NCBI GenBank assembly: GCA_028752905.1
Contig: JAQNBH010000009.1
Coordinates: 25,838,370 to 25,902,369 of the forward strand
Reading direction: 5' to 3'
Source: Cladorhizidae sp. MBARI D1340-BT2
Lineage: Eukaryota; Porifera; Demospongiae; Poecilosclerida; Cladorhizidae
Length of the DNA: 64,000 nt
Shown one piece after another: positions 22,501 to 33,479 of this stretch. The notes below the pieces were generated by a model, which made no database searches, was not told the DNA's origin, and worked only from the letters and a program-made list of their open reading frames with translations. The stretch's first letter is position 1, and every line of letters begins with the position of its first letter. The position numbers and the translations under genes were made by a program.

Positions 22501-23475
22501 GGAGTGAGCAGGAACGTCCCAATTGGAGCAAAATAGAGCTTCTTTCGGATAAAAAGGTGAGATTTGTCACAAAAAGACATTTTCTGTCGTTTAAAGAGTA
22601 GAAACAGTTCCATAATGTTGAAAAGGAATCTAATGTGCCTATTTTGACAAGATTGAATGATTACAGAGTTTTTCCTCAAAACGCTCATAAAAGTCCCAAA
22701 TGGAGTTAAATAGAGCTTCTTTCGGTTAAAAAGTGGAGATTTCTCACCAAAAGAAATTTTCTGATGTTTAAAGAGTAGAAACAGTTCGATAATGTTGAAA
22801 TGGAAGCTAATGTGCCCATTTTGACAAGAATGAGCGATTTCAGACAGTTTTTCCTCAAAATGCTTAAATTTTTCTCCCCAAATGGAGTAAAATACAGTTA
22901 AAAATTCGAGATTTCTCACTAAAAGACGTTTTCTTACATTTAAAGAGTAGAAATAGTTCCATAATGTTGAAAAGGAAGCTAATTTGCCATTTTTACAAAA
23001 TTGGGCTATTTCAGGCAGTTTTTCCTCTAAAATGTCCCAATTGGAGCAAAATAAAAACTGAATATTTCTCACCAAAAGACATTTACTGTCGTTTAAAGAG
23101 TAGTAACAGTTCCATAAATGTTGAAAAGTACCCATTTTTACAAGAATGACCGATTTCAGACAGTTTTTCCTCAAAACGCCAAAAAAAGTCCCAATTGGAG
23201 CAAAATATAGCGTTAAAAATGGAAGATTTCTCACTAAAAGAAATTTACTATCGTTTAATGAGCCACTGTTCCAATGTTGAAAAGGAAGCTCATGTGACCA
23301 TTTTGACAAGAATGACCGATTTCAGACAGTTTTTCCTCAAAACGCTCAAAAACGTCCTAATTTAAGCAAAATAGAGCTTCTTTCGGTTAAAAAGGGGAGA
23401 TTTGTCACCAAAAGAAATTTTCTGATGTTTAAAGATTAGAAACAGTTCTATAATGTTGAAATGGAAGCTAATTGT
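22501..23475. repeat. Satellite array, unit about 155-178 bp
   Basis: Six units each begin near ccaattggagcaaaatagag (about 22519, 22696, 22875, 23035, 23190 and 23355). They continue through gatttctcaccaaaagacat, taaagagtagaaacagttcc and cagtttttcctcaaaacgct. A seventh, separate unit lies at 63780-64000. Because several units differ by whole codons, a 289-aa minus-strand frame stays open (23309-22440). I regard it as a by-product of the repeat. Confidence 0.85.
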
Positions 23476-25490
23476 GTAGGAGCTTACAAAAACAGCAGGA
23501 TAACCCATAAAGAGTCCTTCGAGCACAGTGGTTGTGATCAGCCATTGCCACTAACAACCTTTTTCCTGTCCAACCAGGCTTGTTAATAGCAACTTCCCTC
23601 TCAATTGAAAACAACCTTCAAAATAAATGACAGGTAGATGGAATGAAATAAATATTAGCCCCAGTTGCTATTAGAAAATGCATAGAAATTGTCCTAGCCA
23701 CCTTTCCTTTAGGTAAGTTTGGGTATTTTCATATAACATCCTCTCTCTATAAATGATTGCAAATTTAAGTTATGATCTTAAAGCCTGTTAAGACTATTTC
23801 AAATAAGTTGTTGTAAGATACTAGATTCATGTAGACTAATAGGCAGCTGTGCATACTCCACCCCCTAATGCTGCAGTGATATCTCACGTTGTTTTAACAG
23901 TTGCTGGTACAGAGAAGCCACCATATTTAAAAGCTGCTTGGGTATTGGAATAACAATCCCATTGAAGTGACCCCTCCCACCCACATGCGACTATCCAATG
24001 CGGAACATTCTATTAAATAGCAGCTTTGTGGGGCAAACTTCTCCCAGTTAAGTCTGTGAAATATATTTTAGATTCCGTAAACTCTGGTCATTAAGCCTCT
24101 CATGTTTAGTTTGACTAAAGTTGTTAATTAAATGTCCATCTTATCCTTAACAAAAACAACATTATTCTGCATCATTATGGTATCTTGTTCTGAAATTATG
24201 ATCTGGAAATGTTTCAAATAAATATCAATTTATGACATGTGAACAAGTGTCAACATTATAATGTGTTTGACAGAACATTGAGCAAGAATATTATTAGCAT
24301 AACCATGGCTGCAATTGTCTGTAGCTGTTCACAGTTTCCTAAAGAGTATTTTGCTGCTCCAATGCAGGGCACTTGTAACCTTTCCCCCAGTGATCTAGCA
24401 GCACAGGTCTCCTGCATGGCCTCTAAGGTACCAAATCACTTTCTATGTACCCTGTGATGAGACACCTAAACCTTAACGGATGCCAACATTGCACCTGTCA
24501 CAAGAATTATTCTCTTCTTTGGCTAATATTAATTATTGAAGTTCACATAGTTTTGTAGATAAATATACTTCTCTGAGTATGCAAAGAATGTATGAGAGAC
24601 CATCTCTAGCTTGTTGTAATCTCAGGGGCCTTGCTCCTGCATTTAATATGGTTTGGGAGTCTGGATATTTCTTATTGTACCATCGAGAGGATAACTCATT
24701 CTTCAACAGGCTCGCTAGAGTAATTCCTCAGTTAATCAAGTGTAAAAATTGTTTATGCTAAGTATTTCATAAATTTTTCTGTGAGTGTGATATTTTCAAA
24801 TGTGTTTAGTGGCCCATATTTGCAGATAAGTGGCTGTATTTCTTGTATGTTGAGGTTAGAAGTGAAGCTCTAAACAGACAGGATTTATGGCATGAAGCTC
24901 GCTTATCACAAGAAATAAAGAACAGAACCAAACAGACATTGGTTATTGGCAAACATAACAATGACCTCTAATAGCAACATAGTCCATGCTTTCTACAGTG
25001 GTAAGGTGAAGATTTCTTGCATTTGGTGATTTCTTGCATTTGGTACGCCAGAAAAGAACTAGTTAATATTGACCATAAATTGATAGGTAATAATAAGTGG
25101 TAATTTCCAACAACCCAGTATATATATCTAGAAGCACTCCACAAGACTCTACAAACACTAAACGTAAAATTGACCTTAACTTGCAACAATAATTTGTTGT
25201 TTAATTGCATAACTACAAGTGTGTTTTCTATTATCATTTTTATTGGGTGGTGAGACTGAGGCACTGAAATTCTGGGCCTGCTGCTGTACTTTAACACCAG
25301 GTTCATATAATCACTTACAAAAAGCCGAGTGCTAAGCCTGCAAATGGTGTGCCTTGCAATGTGGCCCAGCATTGCCTGTAGAGTGCTCATGCACTAGACT
25401 CTTGGTCCATGCTTGTGCATCACATATCTGTAGTAATCACAGAGGGTGTTTAATTGCCATTAGGAGTTTGATATAATAAAGTGATGTGCA
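23476..25490. other. No supported gene
   Basis: AT-rich DNA without a clear exon, domain or repeat. The 140-aa minus-strand ORF at 24968-25390 has no recognisable features. Confidence 0.4.
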
Positions 25491-25494
25491 TATT

Positions 25495-26257
25495 TAGAGG
25501 TTGTTGTTGGGATTCTCCCACCAGCTGGTGGATCTGAAAAGACTTTAGGGATACACAGCTTAACTTAACTATTTATTTATATTAACGTGTCTCTCATCTC
25601 TCTCTGTGCTTACTTTATAGACGGTGAGTTACAGTATTCTATGGCCCGGATGACATGATTTTGATCAACTTCAATTTATTTAAACTTGGCCCTTGGTTCT
25701 CTGTGTCTGTCTTTCTTCATGAAACCATCATAGCCGGTGAGTTAGAGTATTACATGTCTAGGATGACAATTGTTCACTGATTAATGTCATGTCACTTTTT
25801 CTTGGTGTTATATTAACATAGTTTGATAGTTACATATATACATTGCTGGAGCAATGCAAGAACTAAAGTCAATTCAACTTGACTTGTAAGATGCCCAATC
25901 ATGCATTGAGCAGCAAGATAATAGTCACTAGAAGCACGTGTGTAAAAGGGCAAGTAGTAGCCACTAATGGAGCTAACTAATCTGCAAGGTGGCAATGAAG
26001 GCAGTCAAAGAAATATTTGCATTAAATGTTTTGAGGGTAGTCCAAAAAATAAATGTATTTTATTTACCAACATGCCTTTAGCCACACCAGAGGTGGAGAA
26101 AGGGATAAACACCTTGTGTTGATTTAGTGGCTATTTGATTAGGAAGAGGTCTAGTTTGTGCTAAAAAGGTCTATAAACTGCCTTCACCAGTAGGCTGACC
26201 TTTACCCCCTGCATCCTTGTTGCAGCTACATGTGTTTAGTGAGGTCACCTAACTCTT
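25495..26257. repeat. Member of the dispersed repeat with splice-like cores
   Basis: Shares long tracks with 30240-31660 and 32640-33300: gggattctcccaccagctgg, tctctcatctctctctgtgc, then two units with the core ATAGnnGGTGAGTT (25617 and 25734), then gcaagaactaaagtcaattc and gagcagcaagataatagtca. It ends at the piggyBac-like insertion, after which the same family resumes at about 27746. Confidence 0.75.
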
Positions 26258-26268
26258 ACACTGCGTTT

Positions 26269-26373
26269 GTCACGGCGTTGTGACACAATAATCCACCCCA
26301 CATATGCGTGTGTCACAGCTCCCGTGACAAGCAATTTACTGCTGGAAGTGCGTGTGTCACAGCCTCTGTGACA
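26269..26373. repeat. Three palindromes at 43-44 bp spacing at the element's left end
   Basis: gtcacggcgttgtgac (26269-26284), tgtcacagctcccgtgaca (26311-26329) and tgtcacagcctctgtgaca (26355-26373) are inverted repeats with a GTCAC core. Start spacing is 42-44 bases, so this is also a 44-bp tandem repeat. It lies just inside the piggyBac-like element and 200 bases before its ATG. Subterminal transposase-binding sites are likely. Confidence 0.75.
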
Positions 26374-26580
26374 TGATATTTCTTGTTGCATAGCTCCGTG
26401 GATTGTCTGTTTTATACTCTGTACTTACTAGGTAAGGTTGATGGGTTTATAATCAAACTTGGGAATGCATCATCATCTCCATGAATAAAAATAATTAAAA
26501 AAAGGCGTTTTATTTCTTGGTTCATTGACAGCTGCAAATAAGAAAATTGGTGTGTATTTTTATCCAAAACAAACACAAAT

Positions 26581-27166
26581 ATGGATCTGCAGGCAGTATT
26601 GGAGGCTCTTTCTGATATTGAGAATGACTTTGAAATTGACAGTGAACTAGATGATGTGGAAGAAGATGAACTAGATGATATTGGAAGAAGATGAACTAGA
26701 TGATGTGGAAGAAGATCGCCTGGAGGATGCGCTCCCTGAAGAAATGGAAGATGCTAATGGCAGCAGTAGTGTAGATGAGACTGATGGGGAAAAGGAAGTG
26801 GAAACTGGCCATATGAGTGGAAATTCTACAAGAGGGCTTGTCAGGTGGAAAGAAGTTGACAACATTATGAGCCCCACCGAGGGTTTGTACACAGACACTC
26901 CTGGTTCAAATTTGCCAGATGATGATGTTGAGCACAAGGATTTCTTCACCCTGTTCTTTGCAGATGACGTTTTTGACCAAGTAGTGCATGAAACAAATAT
27001 TTATGCACAAATTCTTATTGTAAATATGCCACTTACGGTTCTCTCAGGCTCAGTGTACTACTGTCAGACTTGCTCACCACCCACCTCTACATCCAGAAGA
27101 GTGCTTCAAATAGTACCACACAGCCAAGATCCTGAAGAAACCAAGAGCAAGACAGTGAACTCATGA
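26581..27166 (+). pseudogene. piggyBac-type transposase N-terminal part, frameshifted
   Basis: ATG at 26581 begins MDLQAVLEALSDIENDFEID, followed by a repeated acidic block (DDVEEDELDD). A one-base insertion in the second repeat (gatgatattgg for gatgatgtgg) throws the frame; the downstream frame opens again at 26675. It then reads the piggyBac hallmarks VRWKEVDNI and DFFTLFFADDVFDQVVHETN followed by IYAQ. Such sequences open the DDE transposase of the family. The catalytic Asp region, the later DDE and the Cys-rich C-terminal domain are absent: frame ends at 27166 after a track that no longer looks like the family. So it is a truncated dead copy. Confidence 0.75.
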
Positions 27167-27745
27167 CTATATTGTTCTATATTGTTATTCAATTATCTTC
27201 TTACAAAACATTGTACTTGATCTAGCAAGGTATTCAAATGGATTTTTGCTGTTATTGTTGCTGACAATCTTGTTCTTGTAGCTAGATAGATAGTATTTAG
27301 CCAGGTAAAGTTTAGTAGACAATGTAAAAAAATTGCTCCGACCAACCTAAATTGCCAATCATATAGCTACAACACAGCATAGAGACAAATCTAGCATACT
27401 TTGCATAGTCTAAGCAGCCGACTAACATACAAAAATTGCGAGAAAGTAGTAGAAGAATGACTAGTTTCTAAACAAAGGTATAAAATACCAATACAATCAA
27501 TACGATTTTTTTTCTGGCAATCGAATACTTACAGTTTGCTGAGATAACCAATGTTCCCTGGATGTGTCTCTGTTGTTTGATCAATTTTAGAGTAGTAAAT
27601 ATGCCGTACGAGCAGCTAACAACAGACCATTTCTTCCCCAGCACAAGGTTTAAAAAAACAATGCTGCACCCAGTTGATTGCTTCTGGTTTGAGTATAACG
27701 CACGTACGATTATTGTGACATTTTCAATTGACACCGCGTAAGTGC

Positions 27746-28110
27746 TAACAGGTGATGAGCTACAGCTGCAGCAAAGTGCATACATGTGAATATGTACACA
27801 ATGCTGGGTAGTTTACTCTTGGCTGTGGCTCTCCTCTCCATGATTGATTCTACCCAACCTCAAATAGCATCCCTGTTTCTCATGCCACATCTGAGGAGCT
27901 AGTTGTCTAATAGTTGCCCCTTTTTAAAGCCCTCACAGAACCTCTTGTAGCTAGCAAGTCCTTCCTTAGAGAGACTTTACAGAGTAGCTTGGCAAGCCTT
28001 TCCTTAGAAAGTTTAAAGATTTGACATCGCAGGACTCGCCTTAGAAAACTTAACTTCTAGAAACCCTTAGCTAAGCTTTTCTATCTAACAGGCCATGTGT
28101 AACTATTAAG
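27746..28110. other. Resumed dispersed repeat, no gene
   Basis: Tracks gcaaagtgcatacatgtgaa, tggctctcctctccatgatt and tctacccaacctcaaatagc return at 31680-31800. Nothing coding is seen. Confidence 0.6.
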
Positions 28111-28123
28111 CCTCACATCAAAC

Positions 28124-28645
28124 ATGTATAGAGCAAAAAGAGCTGATACATTTACGCATTGTCTAATGGAGAACTCTCTGTCAATGGTGCCCCTAAGTCC
28201 AGTGGAGGATGGTCATGTGTTTGGTGATAGGTTTACTGTAAGAGTAGAACACTTTGGTCAGGAGTGTAACATTTCTGCAATGCATTACTCTTATTACATA
28301 GTGGATGTCTCTGTTGTACATGCAACAGGACTTCAGATATCTATGGATTAGTTAGAGGATGAGTTTGTGCTTGATGGCCCCATCAATGCACACATACTAG
28401 TCTATATCTCCACTACATTCGCTGATTCCAACTACTTACCTCTTCATGAATTTGAGCTTGGTGTTTGGAGTCGATCGAGCAAACACAACTATTTATGCTC
28501 GCAAAATAGCAACGACCTGGAAAACGTTTATAGTGTTAGTTTTGTAACTGACAGTCATCTTTTATTATTTGAAGATGTCTTAATAACTTACTACAAGGCA
28601 AGTTCATCTGCTTCACACAAAATTTTTCAAATGTCAGAGAAATAG
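28124..28645 (+). pseudogene. Unrecognised 173-residue frame broken by one stop
   Basis: Two ORFs (28124-28351 and 28367-28645) lie in one frame and are separated by a single TAG at 28349. Together they read as one compact, mostly beta-like stretch: FTVRVEHFGQECNISAMHYS, then LEDEFVLDGPINAHILVYIS and NVYSVSFVTDSHLLLFEDVL. Composition is varied and not repeat-like. The start is uncertain; ATG at 28124 is the first in frame. I do not recognise the family. It could be a single exon or a decayed viral/transposon protein; no splice logic supports a gene. Confidence 0.35.
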
Positions 28646-29576
28646 TGTCACACTGAGACACACAAACACTTGGTTGTAGCTTTCAACCATGCTTCACACC
28701 AAAAATGTTTCCTGCCAGTTGGGTAATCTTGGTTGTGAAAGCCAACCATAACACAAGCCTTGCATGATACTGTGTTAATTGTCATGAAAGTTCATTGATG
28801 ATAGTTAATTGCTGAATGATTATGGTAACTTTACTACCAGGGAACAAAACATATAGCAATTTTGTATTATTATGTGCATGAACTACCAGTGAATAATTAC
28901 AGCAACAATCAATACCCAGTTGCTGCTCCTTGTAGTTCAATGATACTTGGAAGAATTGAGTGCAGTCTATGGATCTCAACTTTGACTGCATCAGTCCAAG
29001 TCACCTCCCCAATAAAATGCCAGATGTACTCCAATGTTAAGTGAGGAAGAGATAAAAATATAACAAATAATGGAACTAACTGACAATCACAAATTGCCAT
29101 CACAAACAGTCTCTTCTTTACCTTTACTGCTGTTTCTGCAAGCCAATGAAAGCTCTATAGGCACCTGGCTAGCCTGAAATCTCTCAGAATCTCTTCATTC
29201 CAGAGAATAAAATGCACTCCCCTATGAAATACTACATCAGCATCTAGGATGTTTTGGCATTGTAGGCTAGCTAATATCATGAGGGAAAGAGTTACCCTGT
29301 AGGTTTCTCCTGGGATGGTTGGGCATTAGTAGAAGCATTGGTAGGATCTAGTAGCTGTTCAGACACCAGTTAGGGTATCAATACCTTTACAAGATAACAG
29401 GATAACATCCAAGGGGAACAATGTCAATTGACAGTTACCGCATACTTGATCTCAATGATAGCAAGTCAGCGTTCTTCTCCATAACCAGCGATTATTTATC
29501 AACAGACTTACTTGAGCCAAGAATTGATTGTAAAATATTTACTAATACCCACAGTGATCAGAATGCTCACTTGACT

Positions 29577-29662
29577 GGGTGTGTGGCTGGGTAAGGATGA
29601 GGGAGGTGGCTGGGTAAGGATGAGGGACGTGGCTGGGTAAGGATGATGAGGGAGGTGCAGGT
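29577..29662. repeat. G-rich 25-bp tandem repeat, three units
   Basis: Units of gtggctgggtaaggatgagg followed by gaggt, g-rich on the plus strand, at 29588-29660. Confidence 0.7.
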
Positions 29663-29710
29663 GATGAAACTGGTGCATGTGTATATATGTACAAAATCCT
29701 ATTAGAGAAT

Positions 29711-30179
29711 GTGAATATTGTACTACTTGCCGTACAATAGCTATCTTCTTGTGGCTCACTTCTCCAGGAATGATTCTATCCATACTCATGTTGGTTTTGC
29801 TGATTCTCATGCCACACCTAGGAAGCTTCTCCTTCTATCTTAGAGTATTATCTCGTACTTATCTTCCTGGATCACTCTTAGAGCAACTAGCTCCTATCTA
29901 ACCCCCATACTACATAACCCCATAGAAGGAAGTTTGAGAGGCTGCCTTTTAGGGGATCAACCTCAGTGCTCAAGCAAGGCTGACAATTTGCATAACCTTT
30001 TTAATCTAGCAGTAGAGAAGTTTGAATATATGGCTGGTGATGTTCCCAGAAAGATATATTCATCTGTTCTCAATTTTTATGACAAGGTGGAGCTTAGGTG
30101 CAGGTGCTGGATGCAGATTGTCTTACTTGTCCTTATTGAAGTAGTGAATCAGAGCCGTGGGAAAGATATCGCCAGCTAA
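29711..30179 (+). pseudogene. Copy 1 of a duplicated unrecognised ORF
   Basis: Same frame as the 156-residue ORF at 30368, but with a TAG at the point corresponding to TCTTATAGT in copy 2, and further stops are absent. The rest reads CLLGDQPQCSSKADNLHNLF and AVEKFEYMAGDVPRKIYSSV. Function unknown. Confidence 0.3.
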
Positions 30180-30367
30180 GGCCCAGCCAATTTTTATTGT
30201 GTGGTAACTGAGGGCAATCAAATTTTGTTTATCTTAAGTTATATGCATATTTAGAGATTATTGTTGTGAATTTCCCACCAGCCAGGTTAATGTGAAAAGG
30301 CTTTAGGAATACACAGCTTAACTTTACTATACATTTATGTCTCTCATCTCTGTCTGTCCTGTGAATA

Positions 30368-30838
30368 TTGTACTACTTGCCGTACAATAGCTATCTTCTT
30401 GTGGCTCACTTCTCCAGAAATCATTCTATCCATACTCATGTTGGTTTTGCTGATTCTCATGCCACACCTAGGAAGCTTCTCCTTCTATCTTATAGTATTA
30501 TCTCTTACTTATCTTCCTGGATCACTCTTAGAGCAACTAGCTCCTATCTAACCCCCATACTACATAACCCCATAGAAGGAAGTTTGAGAGGCTGCCTTTT
30601 AGGGGATCAACCTCGGTGCTCAAGCAAGGCTGACAATTTGCATAACCGTTTTAATCTAGCAGTAGAGAAGTTTGAATATATGGCTGGTGATGTTCCCAGA
30701 AATATATATTCATCTGTTCTCTATTTTTATGACAAGGTGGAGTACCAATTGCTTAGGTGCAGGTGCTGGATGCAGATTGCCTTACTTGTCCTTATTGAAG
30801 TAGTGAATCAGTGCCGTGGGAAAGATATCGCCAGCTAA
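30368..30838 (+). CDS. Copy 2 of a duplicated unrecognised ORF, 156 residues
   Basis: Open from TTG at 30368 to TAA at 30836; there is no in-frame ATG near the start, so the true start must be upstream, by splicing, or internal. Segments include FADSHATPRKLLLLSYSIIS, then SLRGCLLGDQPRCSSKADNL and AVEKFEYMAGDVPRNIYSSV. Between copies most differences keep the frame, which hints at, but does not prove, past coding. No family recognised. Confidence 0.3.
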   Translation: MYYLPYNSYLLVAHFSRNHSIHTHVGFADSHATPRKLLLLSYSIISYLSSWITLRATSSYLTPILHNPIEGSLRGCLLGDQPRCSSKADNLHNRFNLAVEKFEYMAGDVPRNIYSSVLYFYDKVEYQLLRCRCWMQIALLVLIEVVNQCRGKDIAS

Positions 30839-31020
30839 GGCCCAGCCAAATTTTATTGTGTGGTAACTGAGGGCAATCAAATTTTGTTTATCTTAAGTGA
30901 TGTGCATATTTAGAGATTATTGTTGTGAATTTCCCACCAGCCAGGTTAATGTGAAAAGGCTTTAGGAATACACAGCTTAACTTTACTATACATTTATGTC
31001 TCTCATCTCTGACTGTCCTT

Positions 31021-33235
31021 ACTTTATATTAGGTGAGTTAATGGCTAGGATGTGACAAGATTTTACTAATTGCTAAACTTCAATTTATTTGAACATGTCC
31101 CTCTGGCTCTATGTGTCCAATCTACTTCATGAAACTATCATAGGAGGTGAGTTAGAATATTCTGTCTAGGATGACAAGTTTTGACTGCTCTAATAAATCT
31201 GAACATGTCTGCCAGCTCTCTGTGTCCAACTTACTGATGTTATTTCAACATAGTTTGATAGTGCTAGAGTATTGCAAGAACTAAAGTCTATTCACCTTGA
31301 ATTGCAGTGGAAGTAATATGCCCAATCATGTACTGAGCAGCAAGATAAAAGTCACTAGAAGCATGTGTGTAAAAGGGCATGAAATATCCACTGATTGAGC
31401 TAACTAATGTGTAATAAAATATCTAAACATTAAATATATTTTATTTGCCATCATGCACTAAGCCGCACCAAAGGTGGAGAAATGGTTAAAGTCAGATAAA
31501 CACCTGTCTGTTGCTTTACAGCAGCTGTCAGAAGTTTTATCTGATTATGTATAGGCCTAGCTTGTGCTAAAAAGCTCAGTTGGTCTTTAAGCTGCTTACA
31601 CCAGTTTTTTCTGACCTTTACCCCCTGCACCCTTGTTGCTATTGCCTGTGGTTAGGCAAGTGAAGTAACAGGTGATTAGTTGCAGCTGGAGCAAAGTGCA
31701 TGCATGTGTATATGGACACAATTCTTGATTTAGTAGTTTACTGGTTGCTATGGCTCTCCTCTCCATTATCAATTCTACCCAACCTCATCTAGCATCCCTG
31801 TTTATCATGCTACATCTGTGTATCCAGTTGCTTAGTGCCTCTACCTTATCATCCTGCATATCTCTGTTAAGGACTTCTTACTAAGTTGGTTTGAGAGACA
31901 TCTCCCTGGCCCAGCTGGTTCTGAGTGGTGATCTTGCTTGTAGAGTAAATGTTAAACTAACAGTTGACCCCTCCATATCTGATGATGCTTACATTTTGTA
32001 AGAATAATTCCATCTCAGCTTAAGTGTTGTGATCTAATAAAAAAAATTTATGTATGTAATCGTCTCATTTAACATGGTCTTTGTTGGAGGATGGAAAATT
32101 ATGCTCTCAATTTTGAATGTAATAACAAATTTCGTTTCGTTTACATATCTTCAAATTGGAACATTTGTCAAAATGTTTTGTAAGACATGTGCTAAAAACC
32201 AGATTTTTACCTGTAAATATGCAGAAGGCTACAGCATTATTATATTAAAACTTTATTTCTTGTTCTGGTTTATGTGAGTGGGCGGAAGAAGTGATACAAA
32301 TATAAAACTTACTGACAATCACAAATTGTCATCATAAACAGTCTCTTCCTTACCTTTACTGCTGTCTCTGCAAGCCAATAACAGCTGTATAGGTACCATG
32401 CTAGCCTGAAATCCCTCAGAATTCACTCTTGAGAATAAAATGAACTCCGATTTACAGTATTACTGTATCAGCATCTAGGATTGTTTGGTATTGTAGGTGC
32501 TAGCTAATATCAGGAGGGAAAGAGTTACCTGTAGATTTCTCCTGGCATGGTTGGGCATTACTAGGAGTATTAGTAGGAGCTAGCTGTCCTGACACCAGTA
32601 AGGGTAGCATTACTTTTACTAGAGTATACAGGATCCAATCCAAAGATAACAATGTCAACTAACAGGTGGAGCATACTTAATCTCAATGGAAGCAAGTCTG
32701 TGTTCTACTCCGTAACTAGTGATCATTTATCAACAGACTTACTGCAGACTTACTTGAACAAGAATTGATGGTAAAATATTTACTAATAACCACGAGATCA
32801 GAATGCTCACTTGCATACCATTGAGCTCAAGTGCACTGTCTCTGCGACATCCATCCATGTGTCTGTCCTTACTTTATAGGAGGTGAGTTAAAGTACTCTA
32901 TGGCTAGGATGGCATGATTTGATCAACTTCAATTTATTTGAACATGTCTCTTGGCTCTCTGTTTCGAACCTACTTCACGAAAACATCATAGATGGTGAGT
33001 TACAGTATATCTAAATCTAGGATTACATGCCTTGATCAACTTTAATGACCTTTGGCTCTCTGTGTCCAACCTACTTACATGAAACCTTCATAGGCGATGA
33101 ATCAGTGTATTCTATATCTAGGAAAACATGTGTTGACTGATTGATCAATTATAATTTATTTGAACATGTTTCTTTGCTCTCCCTGTCCAACCTAATGAAA
33201 CATAGTTTCATAGTTACAAACATTGCTACAATATT
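31021..33235. repeat. Dispersed repeat copies with splice-like cores; no gene
   Basis: Several copies of the 25495 family are joined here. Cores ATAGGAGGTGAGTT and related occur at 31140, 32876 and 32990, and with a changed donor at 33090. A long track near 32640-32850 (caagtctgtgttctactccg, gatcagaatgctcacttgca) recurs at 29400-29570 and 62890-63050. The ORF at 32050-32277 has no support. Confidence 0.7.
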
Positions 33236-33237
33236 GC

Positions 33238-33458
33238 AAGAACTAAAGTCTATTCACCTTGGCTTGCTGTGTAAGTTCGATGATCAATCATGCGCTGACC
33301 AGCAAGAAAATTTTCACTAGAAGAACATGGATGGAAATAAAATGGTCTCATGTGACAGCTGCTTGGAATTGTTCCATGACACTTGTCAAACCGTCCCTCA
33401 AGATGTGTGGAGTGATCCAGACTATAAATGGTGCTGTAGTCAATGTAGTCATAATTAA
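33238..33458 (+). pseudogene. PHD-finger fragment
   Basis: In the frame ending TAA at 33456 the sequence reads GNKMVSCDSCLELFHDTCQT, then DVWSDPDYKWCCSQCSHN. This is the second half of a PHD zinc finger: CDSC, then H-x2-C in FHDTC, then W-C-C-x2-C. A TAG at 33318 lies 25 bases before it, and the first Cys pair is not present in frame. It resembles the C-terminal PHD of integrase/Ulp1 elements such as 39066-42927. The ORF at 33259 is in the wrong frame. Confidence 0.6.
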
Positions 33459-33479
33459 CACTGTAACTGTTCTATAAAC

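Larger units (their letters stand above)
26261..27745 (+). mobile_element. piggyBac-like element, candidate boundaries
   Basis: In the paralogous repeat the tracks ending at 26257 and resuming at 27746 (acaggtgatgagctacagct here; acaggtgattagttgcagct at 31667) are adjacent, within about 30 bases. That places an insertion of about 1.5 kb here. CTAA occurs at both edges. The inner ends CTCTTACACTGCG and, reverse-complemented, CACTTACGCGG are similar but imperfect inverted repeats. It contains a piggyBac-type N-terminal coding segment. TTAA is the classical target, so CTAA is a noteworthy variant or a mutated site. Confidence 0.5.
29696..31020. repeat. Tandem duplication of about 660 bp
   Basis: Copy 1 (about 29700-30360) and copy 2 (30361-31020) start at tgtgaatattgtactacttg and are nearly identical through cacagcttaactttactata. 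They differ mainly by substitutions and a 9-base difference (gtaccaattgct at 30742). Part of the 3' portion (ggctttaggaatacacagct) also recurs at 25540. Confidence 0.9.

Noticed and set aside
22440..23309. 289-aa minus-strand ORF
   Set aside because: Lies wholly in satellite units; no domain; a similar unit at 63780 is non-coding.
24968..25390. 140-aa minus-strand ORF
   Set aside because: No recognisable motif; composition like the surrounding DNA.
27468..27785. 105-aa minus-strand ORF
   Set aside because: Covers the right end of the piggyBac-like element; no similarity to its protein.
32050..32277. 75-aa ORF
   Set aside because: In repeat DNA, no domain, no homologous frame in the sister copies.
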